Source of the DNA: Barnesiella merdipullorum | GTDB taxonomy: Bacteria; Bacteroidota; Bacteroidia; Bacteroidales; Barnesiellaceae | Reading direction: 5' to 3' | Length of the DNA: 64,000 nt | NCBI GenBank assembly: GCA_019116365.1 | Contig: DXBT01000007.1 | Location: forward strand, 83,479-147,478 | Shown: positions 1 to 8,671 of the stretch, piece after piece | Numbering within the stretch: position 1 is the first letter of the stretch | Layout of the letters: each line of letters opens with the position of its first letter | Program-made: the position numbers and the translations under genes | The notes under the pieces: generated by a model | What the model was told of the DNA's origin: nothing | Database searches by the model: none | What the model saw: the letters and a program-made list of their open reading frames with translations, nothing else

Positions 1-2
1 TG

Positions 3-32
3 TTGGGCAAGCCGGGAACTTTTGTACCTTTG
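3..32 (+). promoter_or_regulatory. Bacteroidota-type promoter of mntP
   Basis: TTG at 3-5, a 19-base spacer and TACCTTTG at 25-32 fit the TTTG / TAnnTTTG promoter consensus of Bacteroidota. It lies 27 bases upstream of the mntP start and probably drives mntP and the genes behind it. Confidence 0.6.
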
Positions 33-58
33 TACCCAAACAATAATCGAAATAACTT

Positions 59-625
59 GTGTCGCTATTAGCTCTTTTTGTTTTGGCGGTGGGGCTGTGT
101 ATGGACAGTTTTGCCGTATCACTTACCTCGGGTGTGCTGCTGAAGCCCTTCAAGTGGTCGCGCGTGTTGAAGATTGCCTGTTTCATGGCCCTGTTTCAAG
201 GGGCGATGCCACTCATCGGCTGGAGTCTGGGTATCGGGTTCAAGAGCTATATCGAGGCGTATGACCACTGGGTAGCCTTCGGGGTGTTGCTTTTCCTGGG
301 CGCCAAGATGATTTGGGAGGGGTGGCCCCGCAAGAACGAGGAGGAGCCCTGCTGCATGGACCCTTCGGACACGCGTACGCTCGTGGGGCTGTCGCTGGCC
401 ACGAGCATCGATGCGCTGGCGGTGGGTATCTCGTTTGCCTTCCTCAACATGTCGATGCTGCTCCCCACGGTTGTCATTGCCGGTGTCACCTTTCTGTTTT
501 CGGTGGCCGGTCTGTGGGTGGGTCGCCAGTTCGGGCGCCACATTCACCACTATGCCGAGGTGCTGGGTGGGGTGATTCTCATCGGTCTCGGGGTGAAAAT
601 TCTGTTGGAACATATCTATTTTTAA
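59..625 (+). CDS. mntP: MntP-type manganese efflux pump
   Basis: A 188-residue polytopic inner-membrane protein of the MntP (DUF204) family, which exports Mn2+. The two-fold repeat typical of the family is visible: an acidic residue in TM1 (CMDSFAVS, D16) and its counterpart in the second half (ATSIDALAVGIS, D118), with about six hydrophobic helices. A GTG start at 59 gives the expected short N-terminus running straight into TM1. Length matches the family (about 185-190). The apbE gene follows after 9 bases, so the two are probably co-transcribed. No yybP-ykoY riboswitch can be assessed because only 58 bases of upstream sequence are present. Confidence 0.93.
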   Translation: MSLLALFVLAVGLCMDSFAVSLTSGVLLKPFKWSRVLKIACFMALFQGAMPLIGWSLGIGFKSYIEAYDHWVAFGVLLFLGAKMIWEGWPRKNEEEPCCMDPSDTRTLVGLSLATSIDALAVGISFAFLNMSMLLPTVVIAGVTFLFSVAGLWVGRQFGRHIHHYAEVLGGVILIGLGVKILLEHIYF

Positions 626-634
626 GAGACGGTT

Positions 635-1660
635 ATGGATAGACGATATGCACGTTCGTGGGTAGCCGTGGTGCTTTTTCTGGTGGTCTTTTTTGTCGCC
701 AGCACCATGCGCCGTTGCGACAAGGTGACTTACCAGTATGACGAGGGTCTCATCTTTGGTACCCTCTATCACATCACGTATAAATCGGACGAGTCGTTGG
801 CCGAAGAGATTAAGCAGCAGTTGCTGCGGTTCGACGGCTCGCTGTCGCCCTTCAACGACACGTCGCTCATCACGCGGGTGAACCGGGGCGAACCGATCGA
901 GACCGATGCGTGGTTCGAACGTGTGTTTGCCGCCTCGCAGCAGGTCTATCGCCGCACGGGCGGAGCTTTCGACCCCACGGTATCGCCGCTGGTCAATGCC
1001 TGGGGATTCGGGTTCAAGCAGGGGATATTCCCCGATTCGACTCAGGTCGATAGCCTGCTCTCTCACGTGGGGATGGACAAACTCTCGCTCAAGAATCACC
1101 ATGTGGTCAAGAGCGACTCGGCCGTTACGCTCAACTTCTCGGCTATTGCCAAGGGTTATGCCTGTGATGTGATAGGTCAGCTGCTTGCCGACCGTGGCAT
1201 CGACGACTATATGGTCGAGATCGGTGGCGAGGTGGTGGTGCGCGGCCGCAATTCCGAGGGGAAACCCTGGCGGGTGGGGGTGAACCGTCCTACGATCGAA
1301 GGGGGCGAAGCGGGTACCATCGAAGAGGTATTGCAGATGAGCGAGGGTGGCCTGGCCACCTCGGGCAACTATCGTAACTATCGCGTGGTCGATGGCAAAC
1401 GCATTGCCCACACCATAGACCCGGTGACGGGCTATCCCGTGCAGCACTCGTTGTTGAGTGCTACGGTGTTGGCTCCCGACTGTATGACGGCCGACGCCTA
1501 TGCCACGGCCTTCATGGTAATGGGGCTTGAGCGTAGCCGGGTATTGGTCGATTCGCTGCCGGGGGTAGAGGCGCTCTTCCTCTACCAGAACCCTACCGAT
1601 ACGGCTCGTATCGACTGCTGGGTGACTCCCGGTATGCAGAAACTGATTGTGAAGAGATAG
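635..1660 (+). CDS. apbE: FAD:protein FMN transferase (ApbE family)
   Basis: A 341-residue ApbE-family protein, which attaches FMN covalently to threonine in proteins such as NqrB/NqrC or RnfG. An N-terminal membrane anchor (about residues 9-24) places the catalytic domain outside the inner membrane; there is no lipobox, although many ApbE proteins are lipoproteins. Family motifs are clear: NFSAIAKGYACDVI (167-180), ATSGNYRNY (241-249), HTIDPVTGYPV (259-269) and MTADAYATAFMVMG (from 284), which form the FAD/Mg site. It sits between mntP and a DUF1648 protein. Its flavoprotein substrates are not in this window. Confidence 0.93.
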   Translation: MDRRYARSWVAVVLFLVVFFVASTMRRCDKVTYQYDEGLIFGTLYHITYKSDESLAEEIKQQLLRFDGSLSPFNDTSLITRVNRGEPIETDAWFERVFAASQQVYRRTGGAFDPTVSPLVNAWGFGFKQGIFPDSTQVDSLLSHVGMDKLSLKNHHVVKSDSAVTLNFSAIAKGYACDVIGQLLADRGIDDYMVEIGGEVVVRGRNSEGKPWRVGVNRPTIEGGEAGTIEEVLQMSEGGLATSGNYRNYRVVDGKRIAHTIDPVTGYPVQHSLLSATVLAPDCMTADAYATAFMVMGLERSRVLVDSLPGVEALFLYQNPTDTARIDCWVTPGMQKLIVKR

Positions 1661-1689
1661 AACAAACCCGATAGTAAACCGTGATTGTC

Positions 1690-2136
1690 ATGAAACGATT
1701 CTGGAGTGAGGTACCGGCGCTGTTTTTCCTGCTCGCCGCATGGGTTGTAGGTGTGTGGATTCAGTTCGACAATCGGGCCGAAGTGCCCCTGCACTTTAAC
1801 GCCCAGGGCGAAGTGGATCGCTGGGGCGATGCCTCGACCGCACTCTTGTTGCCTGCAATAGCCCTGGTGCTGTATGGGCTGCTCACCTGGTTGCAGCGTC
1901 ACCCCAAGTGGTGCAACTATCCGGTCGAGATAACCGATGCGAACCGTGAGCCGGTCTATCGCCAGATGTCGCATATCGTTGGCCGCATCAAGACTTTGGT
2001 CATGTGTCTCTTCCTCTATATTACAATGGGTGTGGCGCAGATGGTGGCTGTCAGCCTCTTTCTGATTCTGATTTTTGCTTTGGCTATTCTTCTCATCATC
2101 GTGGCCGGCTGGATGACGATGGGCAAAGAGAGGTGA
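1690..2136 (+). CDS. DUF1648-type integral membrane protein
   Basis: About 148 residues with four predicted TM segments. The first loop contains VPLHFNAQGEVDRWGD, the signature of the DUF1648/SdpI N-terminal domain (VPxHFNxxGxxD). SdpI is an immunity protein in Bacillus; the short Bacteroidota versions have no assigned function. A GTG at 1681 could add three residues; I prefer the ATG at 1690. The gene follows apbE by about 30 bases on the same strand and probably ends this operon. Confidence 0.75.
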   Translation: MKRFWSEVPALFFLLAAWVVGVWIQFDNRAEVPLHFNAQGEVDRWGDASTALLLPAIALVLYGLLTWLQRHPKWCNYPVEITDANREPVYRQMSHIVGRIKTLVMCLFLYITMGVAQMVAVSLFLILIFALAILLIIVAGWMTMGKER

Positions 2137-2198
2137 AGCGAAGGTGGGTTACACTTCGTTTCACACGTATATTCATCCCGATAAAACAGAATTGCTTT

Positions 2199-3245
2199 TT
2201 AGTTGTGCAGCGTGAGGGTAATCTCGCCGCTGAGCGAACAGTTCATGTTCTCCTTGACCACTTTCGAGGGGTACTTGTGCCCGAAGAGGAACATGAGTTT
2301 GGTGAGTACGGCCTCGGTCGTGCTGTCGTATCCGCTCACCACGCCGGCGTTCTCGAGCTTGCTGCCCGTGCCGTAGCGGCTCATCTGCACGGTGCCGCCC
2401 ATGCACTGGCTCACATTGACAATGACGATGCCTTTGTCCACCGCCTCTTTGAGCAGGTTGAGGAACCACTCCTTGACCGGAGCATTGCCCGAGCCGAAGG
2501 TTTCGAGCACCACCCCTTTCAGTCCCGGAATCTCCAGGATGGAGCGCACGGTCTGTTCCGAGATGCCGGGGAATAGTTTCAGTACCACGATGTTGGTATT
2601 CATCAGGTAGTGGGGGCGCAGCGGTTTGTGGGTGACGCGGGCGATCTGGTTCTCGTCGTAGTGGATGTGCACGCCTACCTGGGCCAGCGGCGGGTAGTTG
2701 GTCGATACGAAGGCATTGAAACTCTCGGCGCTGATTTTGGTGGTGCGGTTGCCGCGCAACAGGTGGTTGCCGAAGAAGATGCACACCTCGGGTACCAGTG
2801 GTTCGCCGGCACTGTTTTTGGCGGCGGCGATTTCGATGGCGGTGATAAGATTCTCTTTACCGTCGGTGCGCAGCATGCCGATGGGCAGTTGCGAGCCGGT
2901 GAGGATAACGGGCTTGTTGAGGTTCTCGAGCATGAAGCTCAGGGCCGAAGCCGTGTAGGCCATTGTGTCGGTACCGTGCAGCACGACAAAGCCGTCGAAC
3001 AGGTCGTAGTTGTCGGCAATGATGTGTACGAGTTTTACCCACGAGTCGGGTTCTATTTCGGAGGAATCGATGGGGGGTTCGAATTGCACGGTCGAGATGG
3101 AGAATCCGAGTTGTCGCAACTCGGGTACTTTGTCGAGGAGATGGTGAAAGTTGAACGGTTCGAGACTTCCCGTCTTGCTGTTCTCTACCATTCCGATGGT
3201 GCCACCGGTGTAGATGATAAGAACCGATGTTATATTTTCAGACAT
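2199..3245 (-). CDS. ansA: Type I L-asparaginase
   Basis: 348 residues; hydrolyses L-asparagine to aspartate and ammonia. Both nucleophile motifs are present: YTGGTIGM near the N-terminus (residues 12-19) and HGTDTMAYTASAL around residue 92, plus LTGSQLPIG. No signal peptide is visible, so it is probably cytoplasmic, as for type I enzymes. The frame stays open upstream to 3368, but the ATG at 3245 (MSENITSVLIIYTGG) is the start that gives a normal family N-terminus. Monocistronic, convergent with the DUF1648 gene. Confidence 0.92.
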   Translation of the reverse strand: MSENITSVLIIYTGGTIGMVENSKTGSLEPFNFHHLLDKVPELRQLGFSISTVQFEPPIDSSEIEPDSWVKLVHIIADNYDLFDGFVVLHGTDTMAYTASALSFMLENLNKPVILTGSQLPIGMLRTDGKENLITAIEIAAAKNSAGEPLVPEVCIFFGNHLLRGNRTTKISAESFNAFVSTNYPPLAQVGVHIHYDENQIARVTHKPLRPHYLMNTNIVVLKLFPGISEQTVRSILEIPGLKGVVLETFGSGNAPVKEWFLNLLKEAVDKGIVIVNVSQCMGGTVQMSRYGTGSKLENAGVVSGYDSTTEAVLTKLMFLFGHKYPSKVVKENMNCSLSGEITLTLHN

Positions 3246-3535
3246 ACACAATGGTTTTACAAAGTGGGGACAGGAGAGTGCCGGGATGTTCCCGATGCGA
3301 TGCTGCTCCACGCTTGGAATCTCCTGTTTGGCTCTACAAAAATAGTCATTTGCGGGAGAAAATAACATTTTGCCGGGAAAAAACTTTGCGACTCTTTTCT
3401 CCCCGGTATCTTCTGTGGCAAAACGACAATTTCAAAATGCTGTTTAAATTCCCTCTGAAAATATAAAATTGTAAAAGAAATGGGAATCTTATAAATCATT
3501 TTGCGATTAATCTGCTGGAAAAATAAAAAAAAGAT

Positions 3536-3543
3536 TACTTTTG
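3536..3543 (+). promoter_or_regulatory. -7 element upstream of the thr leader
   Basis: TACTTTTG fits TAnnTTTG and lies about 87 bases upstream of the leader peptide start, leaving a transcribed leader of about 160 bases before the attenuator. No convincing -33 element is at the standard spacing, so this is a moderate call. The remainder of 3246-3535 is AT-rich intergenic sequence in which I see no gene. Confidence 0.4.
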
Positions 3544-3629
3544 CAAAACAAGAGATGTTTTTAATAATATCTGGCAGACCTCTCGCTGTCGGTGGCAGCC
3601 GAGGGTAGGCCCCCGAAAGAGACAACACC

Positions 3630-3692
3630 ATGATCGAACTACTGCATATACTACTCGGTAATTGCATGACTGCAACAGGTACCACCCCTTAG
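3630..3692 (+). CDS. thr operon leader peptide (candidate)
   Basis: A 20-codon frame, ATG to TAG, encoding MIELLHILLGNCMTATGTTP. Half of the codons are Thr (4), Leu (4) or Ile (2), with the four Thr codons clustered in the last eight positions. It lies 133 bases upstream of thrA and ends inside the loop of an intrinsic terminator. This is the composition expected of a leader peptide sensing Thr and its derivative Ile, as in E. coli ThrL, although the sequence is unrelated to ThrL. No Shine-Dalgarno sequence is seen, which is usual here. Confidence 0.65.
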   Translation: MIELLHILLGNCMTATGTTP

Positions 3693-3713
3693 GGGGGAGG
3701 ATGTTGCTTTTTT
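3672..3713 (+). terminator. Attenuator terminator of the thr operon (candidate)
   Basis: GCAACA (3672-3677) pairs with TGTTGC (3702-3707), and CCCC (3685-3688) pairs with GGGG (3692-3695) around a TTA loop. Six T residues follow at 3708-3713. The left arm is the Thr-codon part of the leader peptide and the stop codon is at the apical loop. A ribosome stalled on Thr codons would therefore cover the left arm and stop the terminator from forming. Confidence 0.65.
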
Positions 3714-3825
3714 GTTTCGATAGATATCGTTTCGATATCGTTTTTTTCAACCAATTTTTTTGAACGGGTGTAGCTCGCTTTTCCCAAGGAGGGGGGCGAG
3801 GCTGTGCCGATAGAATAGTGCAGAT

Positions 3826-6261
3826 ATGAAAGTATTGAAATTTGGAGGCACTTCGGTAGGTTCGGTCGAGAGCATGTCGAGTGTCAAACAGATAGTAGAA
3901 CGTTGTCACGAACCGGTCATTGTTGTGGTATCGGCTTTGGGCGGAATCACCGACCGGCTTATCGAAACGGCCCGAGTGGCCGTGGAGGGCGGCGATGGGT
4001 ACGAGAGTCTCTTCGGGGCTATTGTCGAGCGTCACAAGGCGATGGTGAGTCAAGCCGTCGAGGTGTCGCGGCAGGCAGAACTGCTGGCGCTCATCGATCC
4101 ACTGCTGGGCGAGTTGGGCAATATCTTCAAGGGGGTATCGCTCATCAAAGATCTCTCGACCAAGACGCTCGACACGATTGTGAGTTATGGCGAGCGCCTT
4201 TCGTCGCTCATTGTGAGTAGGGTTATCGAGGGGGCGGTTCACTACGATGCCCGCTTCTTTATCAAGACCCGTCGCCAATATGGCAAACACATTGTCGATT
4301 TCGATGAGACCAACAAACTGGTGAAACGTTATTTTGCCGAGCTACCCCGGGTGGCGGTGGTTCCGGGCTTTATCGCTTCGGACCGCGCGACGGGCGACGT
4401 GACCAACCTGGGGCGGGGCGGGTCGGACTACACGGCGGCCATTCTGGCTACGGCGCTCGGGGCTTCGCAGCTCGAGATTTGGACCGATGTCGATGGCTTC
4501 ATGACGGCCGACCCACGGGTAATCAATACGGCCTATGTGATTGAGCATTTGTCGTTTACCGAGGCGATGGAGCTGTGTAACTTCGGAGCGAAGGTCATTT
4601 ATCCGCCCACGATTTATCCGGTGTTTCACAAGAATATTCCTATCTTAATCAAGAACACGTTCAATCCGTCGGCTCCCGGTACGCTCATCTCGGCCGACCA
4701 TTCCCATATCGAAGGGAAGGCCATCAAGGGTATCTCGTCGATCAACGATACCTGCCTCATCACCCTCTCGGGTATGGGCATGGTGGGGGTGATTGGTATC
4801 AATTCGCGCATATTCCATCGGCTGGCCCAGTCGGGAATCAGTGTGTTTCTTGTGTCGCAGGCTTCGTCGGAGAACAATACGACGTTTGCCGTGCGCAACG
4901 CCGATGCCGATTTGGCCGTGCGGGTGCTGCGCGAGGAGTTCAAGGAGGAGATTGCCGTAGGCGAAATCAGCGGTATCGAGGCCGAGAAGGAGTTGGCTAC
5001 CGTGGCCATCGTGGGCGAGAACATGAAGCATACCCCCGGCATTGCGGGCAAGCTGTTCAATGTGTTGGGCCGTAACGGTATCAACGTGATTGCCTGTGCC
5101 CAGGGGGCGTCGGAGACCAATATCTCGTTTGTCATTGCCCGCGACAGCCTGCGCAAGGCGCTCAATGTGATACACGACTCGTTCTTCCTCTCCGAGACCC
5201 AGGTGCTCAACCTTTTTATTGCCGGGGTGGGAACCGTGGGGCGCGACTTGCTGCGCCAGATTTGCAAGCAACAGCAGCGGTTGCTCGAGACCAAGGCTTT
5301 GCAGTTGCGGTTGGTGGGTATTGCCAATTCGCGCAAGTGTCTCTTCGACCGCGAGGGTATCGATATCGAGCAGAGTCTCGACCTGCTCGACCGTTGCGGC
5401 GAGCCGGCTTCGCCCCAGAAAATCAAAGACGAGATTGTCGAGATGAATATCTTCAACTCGGTTTTTGTCGATTGTACCGCCAGTGCCGATATTGCTGCGC
5501 TGTACCGGTCGCTGCTCGACCACAACGTGTCGGTGGTGGCATCGAACAAGATTGCGGCTTCGGGGTCGTATGACCTGTATCGGGAACTGAAGCAGACGGC
5601 CCGCAAGCGCGACGTGAAGTTCCTCTTCGAGACCAATGTGGGCGCGGGACTCCCGATTATCAATACCATCAACAACCTCATCAACAGTGGTGACAAGATA
5701 CTCAAGATCGAGGCGGTTGTTTCGGGTACGCTCAACTATATCTTCAACGTGGTGAGTGCCGAGGTGCCGCTGAGCCGGGCTGTGCGTATGGCGCAGGAGG
5801 CGGGTTACAGCGAGCCCGACCCCCGCATCGACCTGTGCGGCCAGGATGTGATACGCAAGCTGGTGATTCTGGCTCGCGAGGCGGGTTATCGGGTGGAGCA
5901 GAGCGATGTGAAGCGACATCTCTTTATCCCCGAGTCGTATTTCACGGGGAGCCTCGACGACTTTTGGCGGTCGATTCCCGACTACGATGCGCAGTTCGAG
6001 GCGTATCGCCGGCAAGTGGCATCCCGGGGCAAGGTGTTGCGTTTTGTTGCCACACTCGACCACGGCGAGGTCGAAGTGGGTTTGCACGAGGTCGAGTCGG
6101 CCCACCCCTTCTATCACCTCGAGGGGAGCAACAACGTGATCTCGATTACTACCGAGCGCTACCGCGAGTATCCCATGGTGATCAAGGGCTACGGGGCCGG
6201 GGCCGAAGTGACGGCGGCCGGTGTCTTTGCCGATATTATAGGTATTGCCAACATTCGATAA
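3826..6261 (+). CDS. thrA: Bifunctional aspartokinase / homoserine dehydrogenase
   Basis: 811 residues, the normal length of the fused enzyme (E. coli ThrA is 820). It catalyses the first and third steps from aspartate to threonine/methionine. The N-terminal aspartokinase has KFGGTSVGS (5-13) and GRGGSDYTA. Two ACT regulatory domains lie at about 310-460, in keeping with allosteric control by threonine. The dehydrogenase begins near residue 463 with the NAD(P)-binding FIAGVGTVGRDLL and includes the GTLNYIFN region. First structural gene after the leader/attenuator; the ApgM-like gene starts 15 bases downstream. Confidence 0.97.
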   Translation: MKVLKFGGTSVGSVESMSSVKQIVERCHEPVIVVVSALGGITDRLIETARVAVEGGDGYESLFGAIVERHKAMVSQAVEVSRQAELLALIDPLLGELGNIFKGVSLIKDLSTKTLDTIVSYGERLSSLIVSRVIEGAVHYDARFFIKTRRQYGKHIVDFDETNKLVKRYFAELPRVAVVPGFIASDRATGDVTNLGRGGSDYTAAILATALGASQLEIWTDVDGFMTADPRVINTAYVIEHLSFTEAMELCNFGAKVIYPPTIYPVFHKNIPILIKNTFNPSAPGTLISADHSHIEGKAIKGISSINDTCLITLSGMGMVGVIGINSRIFHRLAQSGISVFLVSQASSENNTTFAVRNADADLAVRVLREEFKEEIAVGEISGIEAEKELATVAIVGENMKHTPGIAGKLFNVLGRNGINVIACAQGASETNISFVIARDSLRKALNVIHDSFFLSETQVLNLFIAGVGTVGRDLLRQICKQQQRLLETKALQLRLVGIANSRKCLFDREGIDIEQSLDLLDRCGEPASPQKIKDEIVEMNIFNSVFVDCTASADIAALYRSLLDHNVSVVASNKIAASGSYDLYRELKQTARKRDVKFLFETNVGAGLPIINTINNLINSGDKILKIEAVVSGTLNYIFNVVSAEVPLSRAVRMAQEAGYSEPDPRIDLCGQDVIRKLVILAREAGYRVEQSDVKRHLFIPESYFTGSLDDFWRSIPDYDAQFEAYRRQVASRGKVLRFVATLDHGEVEVGLHEVESAHPFYHLEGSNNVISITTERYREYPMVIKGYGAGAEVTAAGVFADIIGIANIR

Positions 6262-6276
6262 TAAACGACTTTTGTT

Positions 6277-7500
6277 ATGAAACATATCATTGTACTGGGC
6301 GACGGTATGGCCGATGAGCCCATAGAACAACTGGGTGGACGCACTCCTTTGCAGGCGGCCCATACGCCAGCCATGGACTGGCTGGCTGCGCATGGACGTT
6401 GCGGCCGCCTCAAGACGGTGCCCGACGGGTATCACCCCGGGAGCGAAATTGCCAATCTGGCGGTACTGGGATATGACCTCGACCGGGTGTTCGAAGGGCG
6501 GGGCTCGCTCGAGGCCGCCAGTATGGGAATCGATATCGAGCCGGGCGAGATGGCCATGCGCTGTAACCTCGTGTGCATCGAGAACAGCCTCATCAAGAAC
6601 CATTCGGCAGGTCATATCTCCACGGCCGAGGCGGCCGAGCTCATCGACTTCCTGCAACAGGAGTTGGGAGGCGGCGATGCCAATTTCTACCGGGGGGTAT
6701 CGTATCGCCATCTGCTCAAACTCAAGGGGGGCGACAAGCGGGTCGATTGTACCCCGCCGCACGATGTGCCCGGTACCCCCTTCCGCGACGTGATGGTGCG
6801 ACCGCTCGTGGCCGAGGCAGCTGCTACGGCCGACCGGCTGAACGACCTCATCGTGCGCTCGCAACAGATTCTGCCCTCGCACCCCGTGAACCTGAGGCGT
6901 GTGGCCGAGGGCAAAGACCCGGCCAACAGCATCTGGCCCTGGTCGCCGGGCTACAAGCCCAGCATGGAGACTCTGGCCCAGCGCTATGGCATACGCAGCG
7001 GAGTGGTTATCTCGGCGGTCGATCTCATTCGGGGTATCGGCGTCTATGCCGGTTTGCAACCGATCGAGGTTGAGGGGGCGACCGGACTTTACAATACCAA
7101 TTATGAGGGAAAGGTTCAGGCTGCAATCGATGCACTATCGGCACATGATTTTGTGTATTTGCATATCGAGGCCAGTGACGAGGCGGGCCATGAAGGCGAT
7201 GTAGAGCTGAAGCTCCGCACGGTCGAATATCTCGACCACCGGGTGTTGCAGCCCCTTATCGAAGCGGTCGCCCACATGGACGAGCCGGTGGCTATCGCTC
7301 TCTTGCCCGACCACCCCACGCCCTGTCGGGTGCGCACCCACACGGCGGCTCCCGTGCCGTTTGTGATCTATAAACCCGGTGAAACTCCCGATGCCGTGCA
7401 GGTATATGACGAGGAGAGCGTTGCTGATGGCTATTATGGCACGTTGTCGGGCGATGCCTTTATCCGAGCCTTTTTTGCGGGGCCCGGTTCAGGAGAGTAG
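6277..7500 (+). CDS. ApgM-like phosphotransferase, presumed homoserine kinase
   Basis: 407 residues of the archaeal-type, cofactor-independent phosphoglycerate mutase family (alkaline phosphatase superfamily). Metal-site motifs: GDGMADEP (8-15) and HIEASDEAGHEGD in the second half, plus NHSAGHISTAEA. In Bacteroidota this gene sits in thr operons without a GHMP-type thrB, and the subfamily is annotated as a proposed homoserine kinase. Its position 15 bases after thrA, and the lack of thrB nearby, support O-phosphohomoserine synthesis rather than glycolysis. That role is inference from context. A GC-rich hairpin follows. Confidence 0.85.
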   Translation: MKHIIVLGDGMADEPIEQLGGRTPLQAAHTPAMDWLAAHGRCGRLKTVPDGYHPGSEIANLAVLGYDLDRVFEGRGSLEAASMGIDIEPGEMAMRCNLVCIENSLIKNHSAGHISTAEAAELIDFLQQELGGGDANFYRGVSYRHLLKLKGGDKRVDCTPPHDVPGTPFRDVMVRPLVAEAAATADRLNDLIVRSQQILPSHPVNLRRVAEGKDPANSIWPWSPGYKPSMETLAQRYGIRSGVVISAVDLIRGIGVYAGLQPIEVEGATGLYNTNYEGKVQAAIDALSAHDFVYLHIEASDEAGHEGDVELKLRTVEYLDHRVLQPLIEAVAHMDEPVAIALLPDHPTPCRVRTHTAAPVPFVIYKPGETPDAVQVYDEESVADGYYGTLSGDAFIRAFFAGPGSGE

Positions 7501-7542
7501 CCGTTGGGTTGTCGCGATCAATTAATCCTTGTAAAAGACAAC

Positions 7543-7577
7543 TGCGCCGCGGTTTCTCTCGAAAAAGCCGCGGCGCA
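7543..7577. terminator. GC-rich hairpin after the ApgM-like gene
   Basis: TGCGCCGCGG (7543-7552) pairs perfectly with CCGCGGCGCA (7568-7577) around a 15-base loop. There is no long T run on the plus side. It lies between two convergent genes and probably ends the thrA transcript, so thrC would need its own promoter. Confidence 0.55.
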
Positions 7578-7627
7578 TTAAGTTCTTACCTGATTGGTCC
7601 CTGCAATTTCGCAGGTAGATGATGTCC

Positions 7628-8470
7628 CTAAACGGTCTTCTCGATGACCAGCAGATCCTGAAAGTCGGGCGAAGTCTCTACTGTTCTCGACCAGCTGCCG
7701 TAGTAGATACCGCTCAAGTGCAAATGGTTGTCTGTAATCATCTGTTTGAGAAAGGTTTCGTCGAAGGCGATGTTGGCCTCTCGCACTTTCTCGTCGAGCA
7801 ACGCATATCCCTCATGCTGATGGGAAAAATTGAAGTAGGATTTCCCGTCCTTCATCTGTTGCTTGATGATATCGTTGGTGAGGAAGAAGGTGGCGACACA
7901 CTTGCCTCCAGGGGTTAGCACTCTTTCAATCTGAGCGAGATAATTGTTGACATCGGCGGGAAGCATGTGGGTGAATACCGAAGTGAGCACGACGCAGTCG
8001 TAGGTGTTATCGGGATAGGGAAAGATAAACTGGCTGGCTTGCTGCTCGGTATCCAGATTGTACAGGTCGTTTTTCAGGTCAACGTGCAGAAAGTGGAAAT
8101 TGGGATAGTTGGGGGCAATGTGCTTGTTGCACCAGTCGATACCTTTTTTTACGATATCGAAACCGTCGTACCGGCCCTTGCTGTCGAGAAAGCGGGTGAG
8201 TGGCACTGCCAATCGTCCAATGCCGCAACCCACATCGAGAATATGACTTTGAGGAGTGATAGATCCATACTGTTGCAAGAGGTCGAGCAGTCGTTCTCCC
8301 TGTTCGCGGAAATCGCCCGATCCGATGAATATCAGTCCTTTGGGTGGAGTGAGCCGGTCTCTTTTACCGGTAATGCCATCGAAGCAGTCTATGGGCAGAT
8401 AGCATATGCGCCGGGCCAAAAAGCGCATTTGAGGGGATAGTGCATAATAGATTTTTCGCAGTAGATTCAT
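7628..8470 (-). CDS. Class I SAM-dependent methyltransferase
   Basis: 280 residues. Motif I, ILDVGCGIGRLAVPL, starts at residue 77; an acidic motif II (YDGFDIVKKG) and the post-motif region LTSVFTHMLPADVNNYLAQIERVLTPGGK are typical of class I enzymes. The substrate is unknown. It is reversed relative to its neighbours and AT-richer, and it separates the ApgM-like gene from thrC, which are usually adjacent in Bacteroidota thr operons; this suggests insertion. CAAAGATA at 8514-8521 reads TATCTTTG on its strand, a likely -7 element. A surface polysaccharide or small-molecule substrate is possible but not shown. Confidence 0.85.
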   Translation of the reverse strand: MNLLRKIYYALSPQMRFLARRICYLPIDCFDGITGKRDRLTPPKGLIFIGSGDFREQGERLLDLLQQYGSITPQSHILDVGCGIGRLAVPLTRFLDSKGRYDGFDIVKKGIDWCNKHIAPNYPNFHFLHVDLKNDLYNLDTEQQASQFIFPYPDNTYDCVVLTSVFTHMLPADVNNYLAQIERVLTPGGKCVATFFLTNDIIKQQMKDGKSYFNFSHQHEGYALLDEKVREANIAFDETFLKQMITDNHLHLSGIYYGSWSRTVETSPDFQDLLVIEKTV

Positions 8471-8663
8471 ATTGGTTCTTTGGGAAAATCAATTTTATAA
8501 TTATTGGCACGGGCAAAGATACGTATAGATTTTGGTAGAGAATAAATACTTAAAGGCTTTTTGTATAATGAAAGAAAACATTTGTTGGCTATTTTCAAGA
8601 ATTAACGCTGCATATCGGGCGTAAAAAGAGAATCTTTTAAGTCTCTGTTCTCAAAAAAAATTT

Positions 8664-8671
8664 TACCTTTG
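8664..8671 (+). promoter_or_regulatory. -7 element of thrC
   Basis: TACCTTTG matches TAnnTTTG, 73 bases upstream of thrC. It gives thrC a promoter of its own, consistent with its separation from thrA by the reversed methyltransferase gene. Confidence 0.55.

Noticed and set aside
119..1447. A 442-codon open frame on the minus strand across mntP and apbE
   Set aside because: It has low-complexity His/Arg/Gln-rich composition and lies antisense to two well-supported genes; GC-rich codons create such frames.
4645..7059. An 804-codon minus-strand frame across thrA and the ApgM-like gene
   Set aside because: Antisense to two certain genes and with no recognisable domain.
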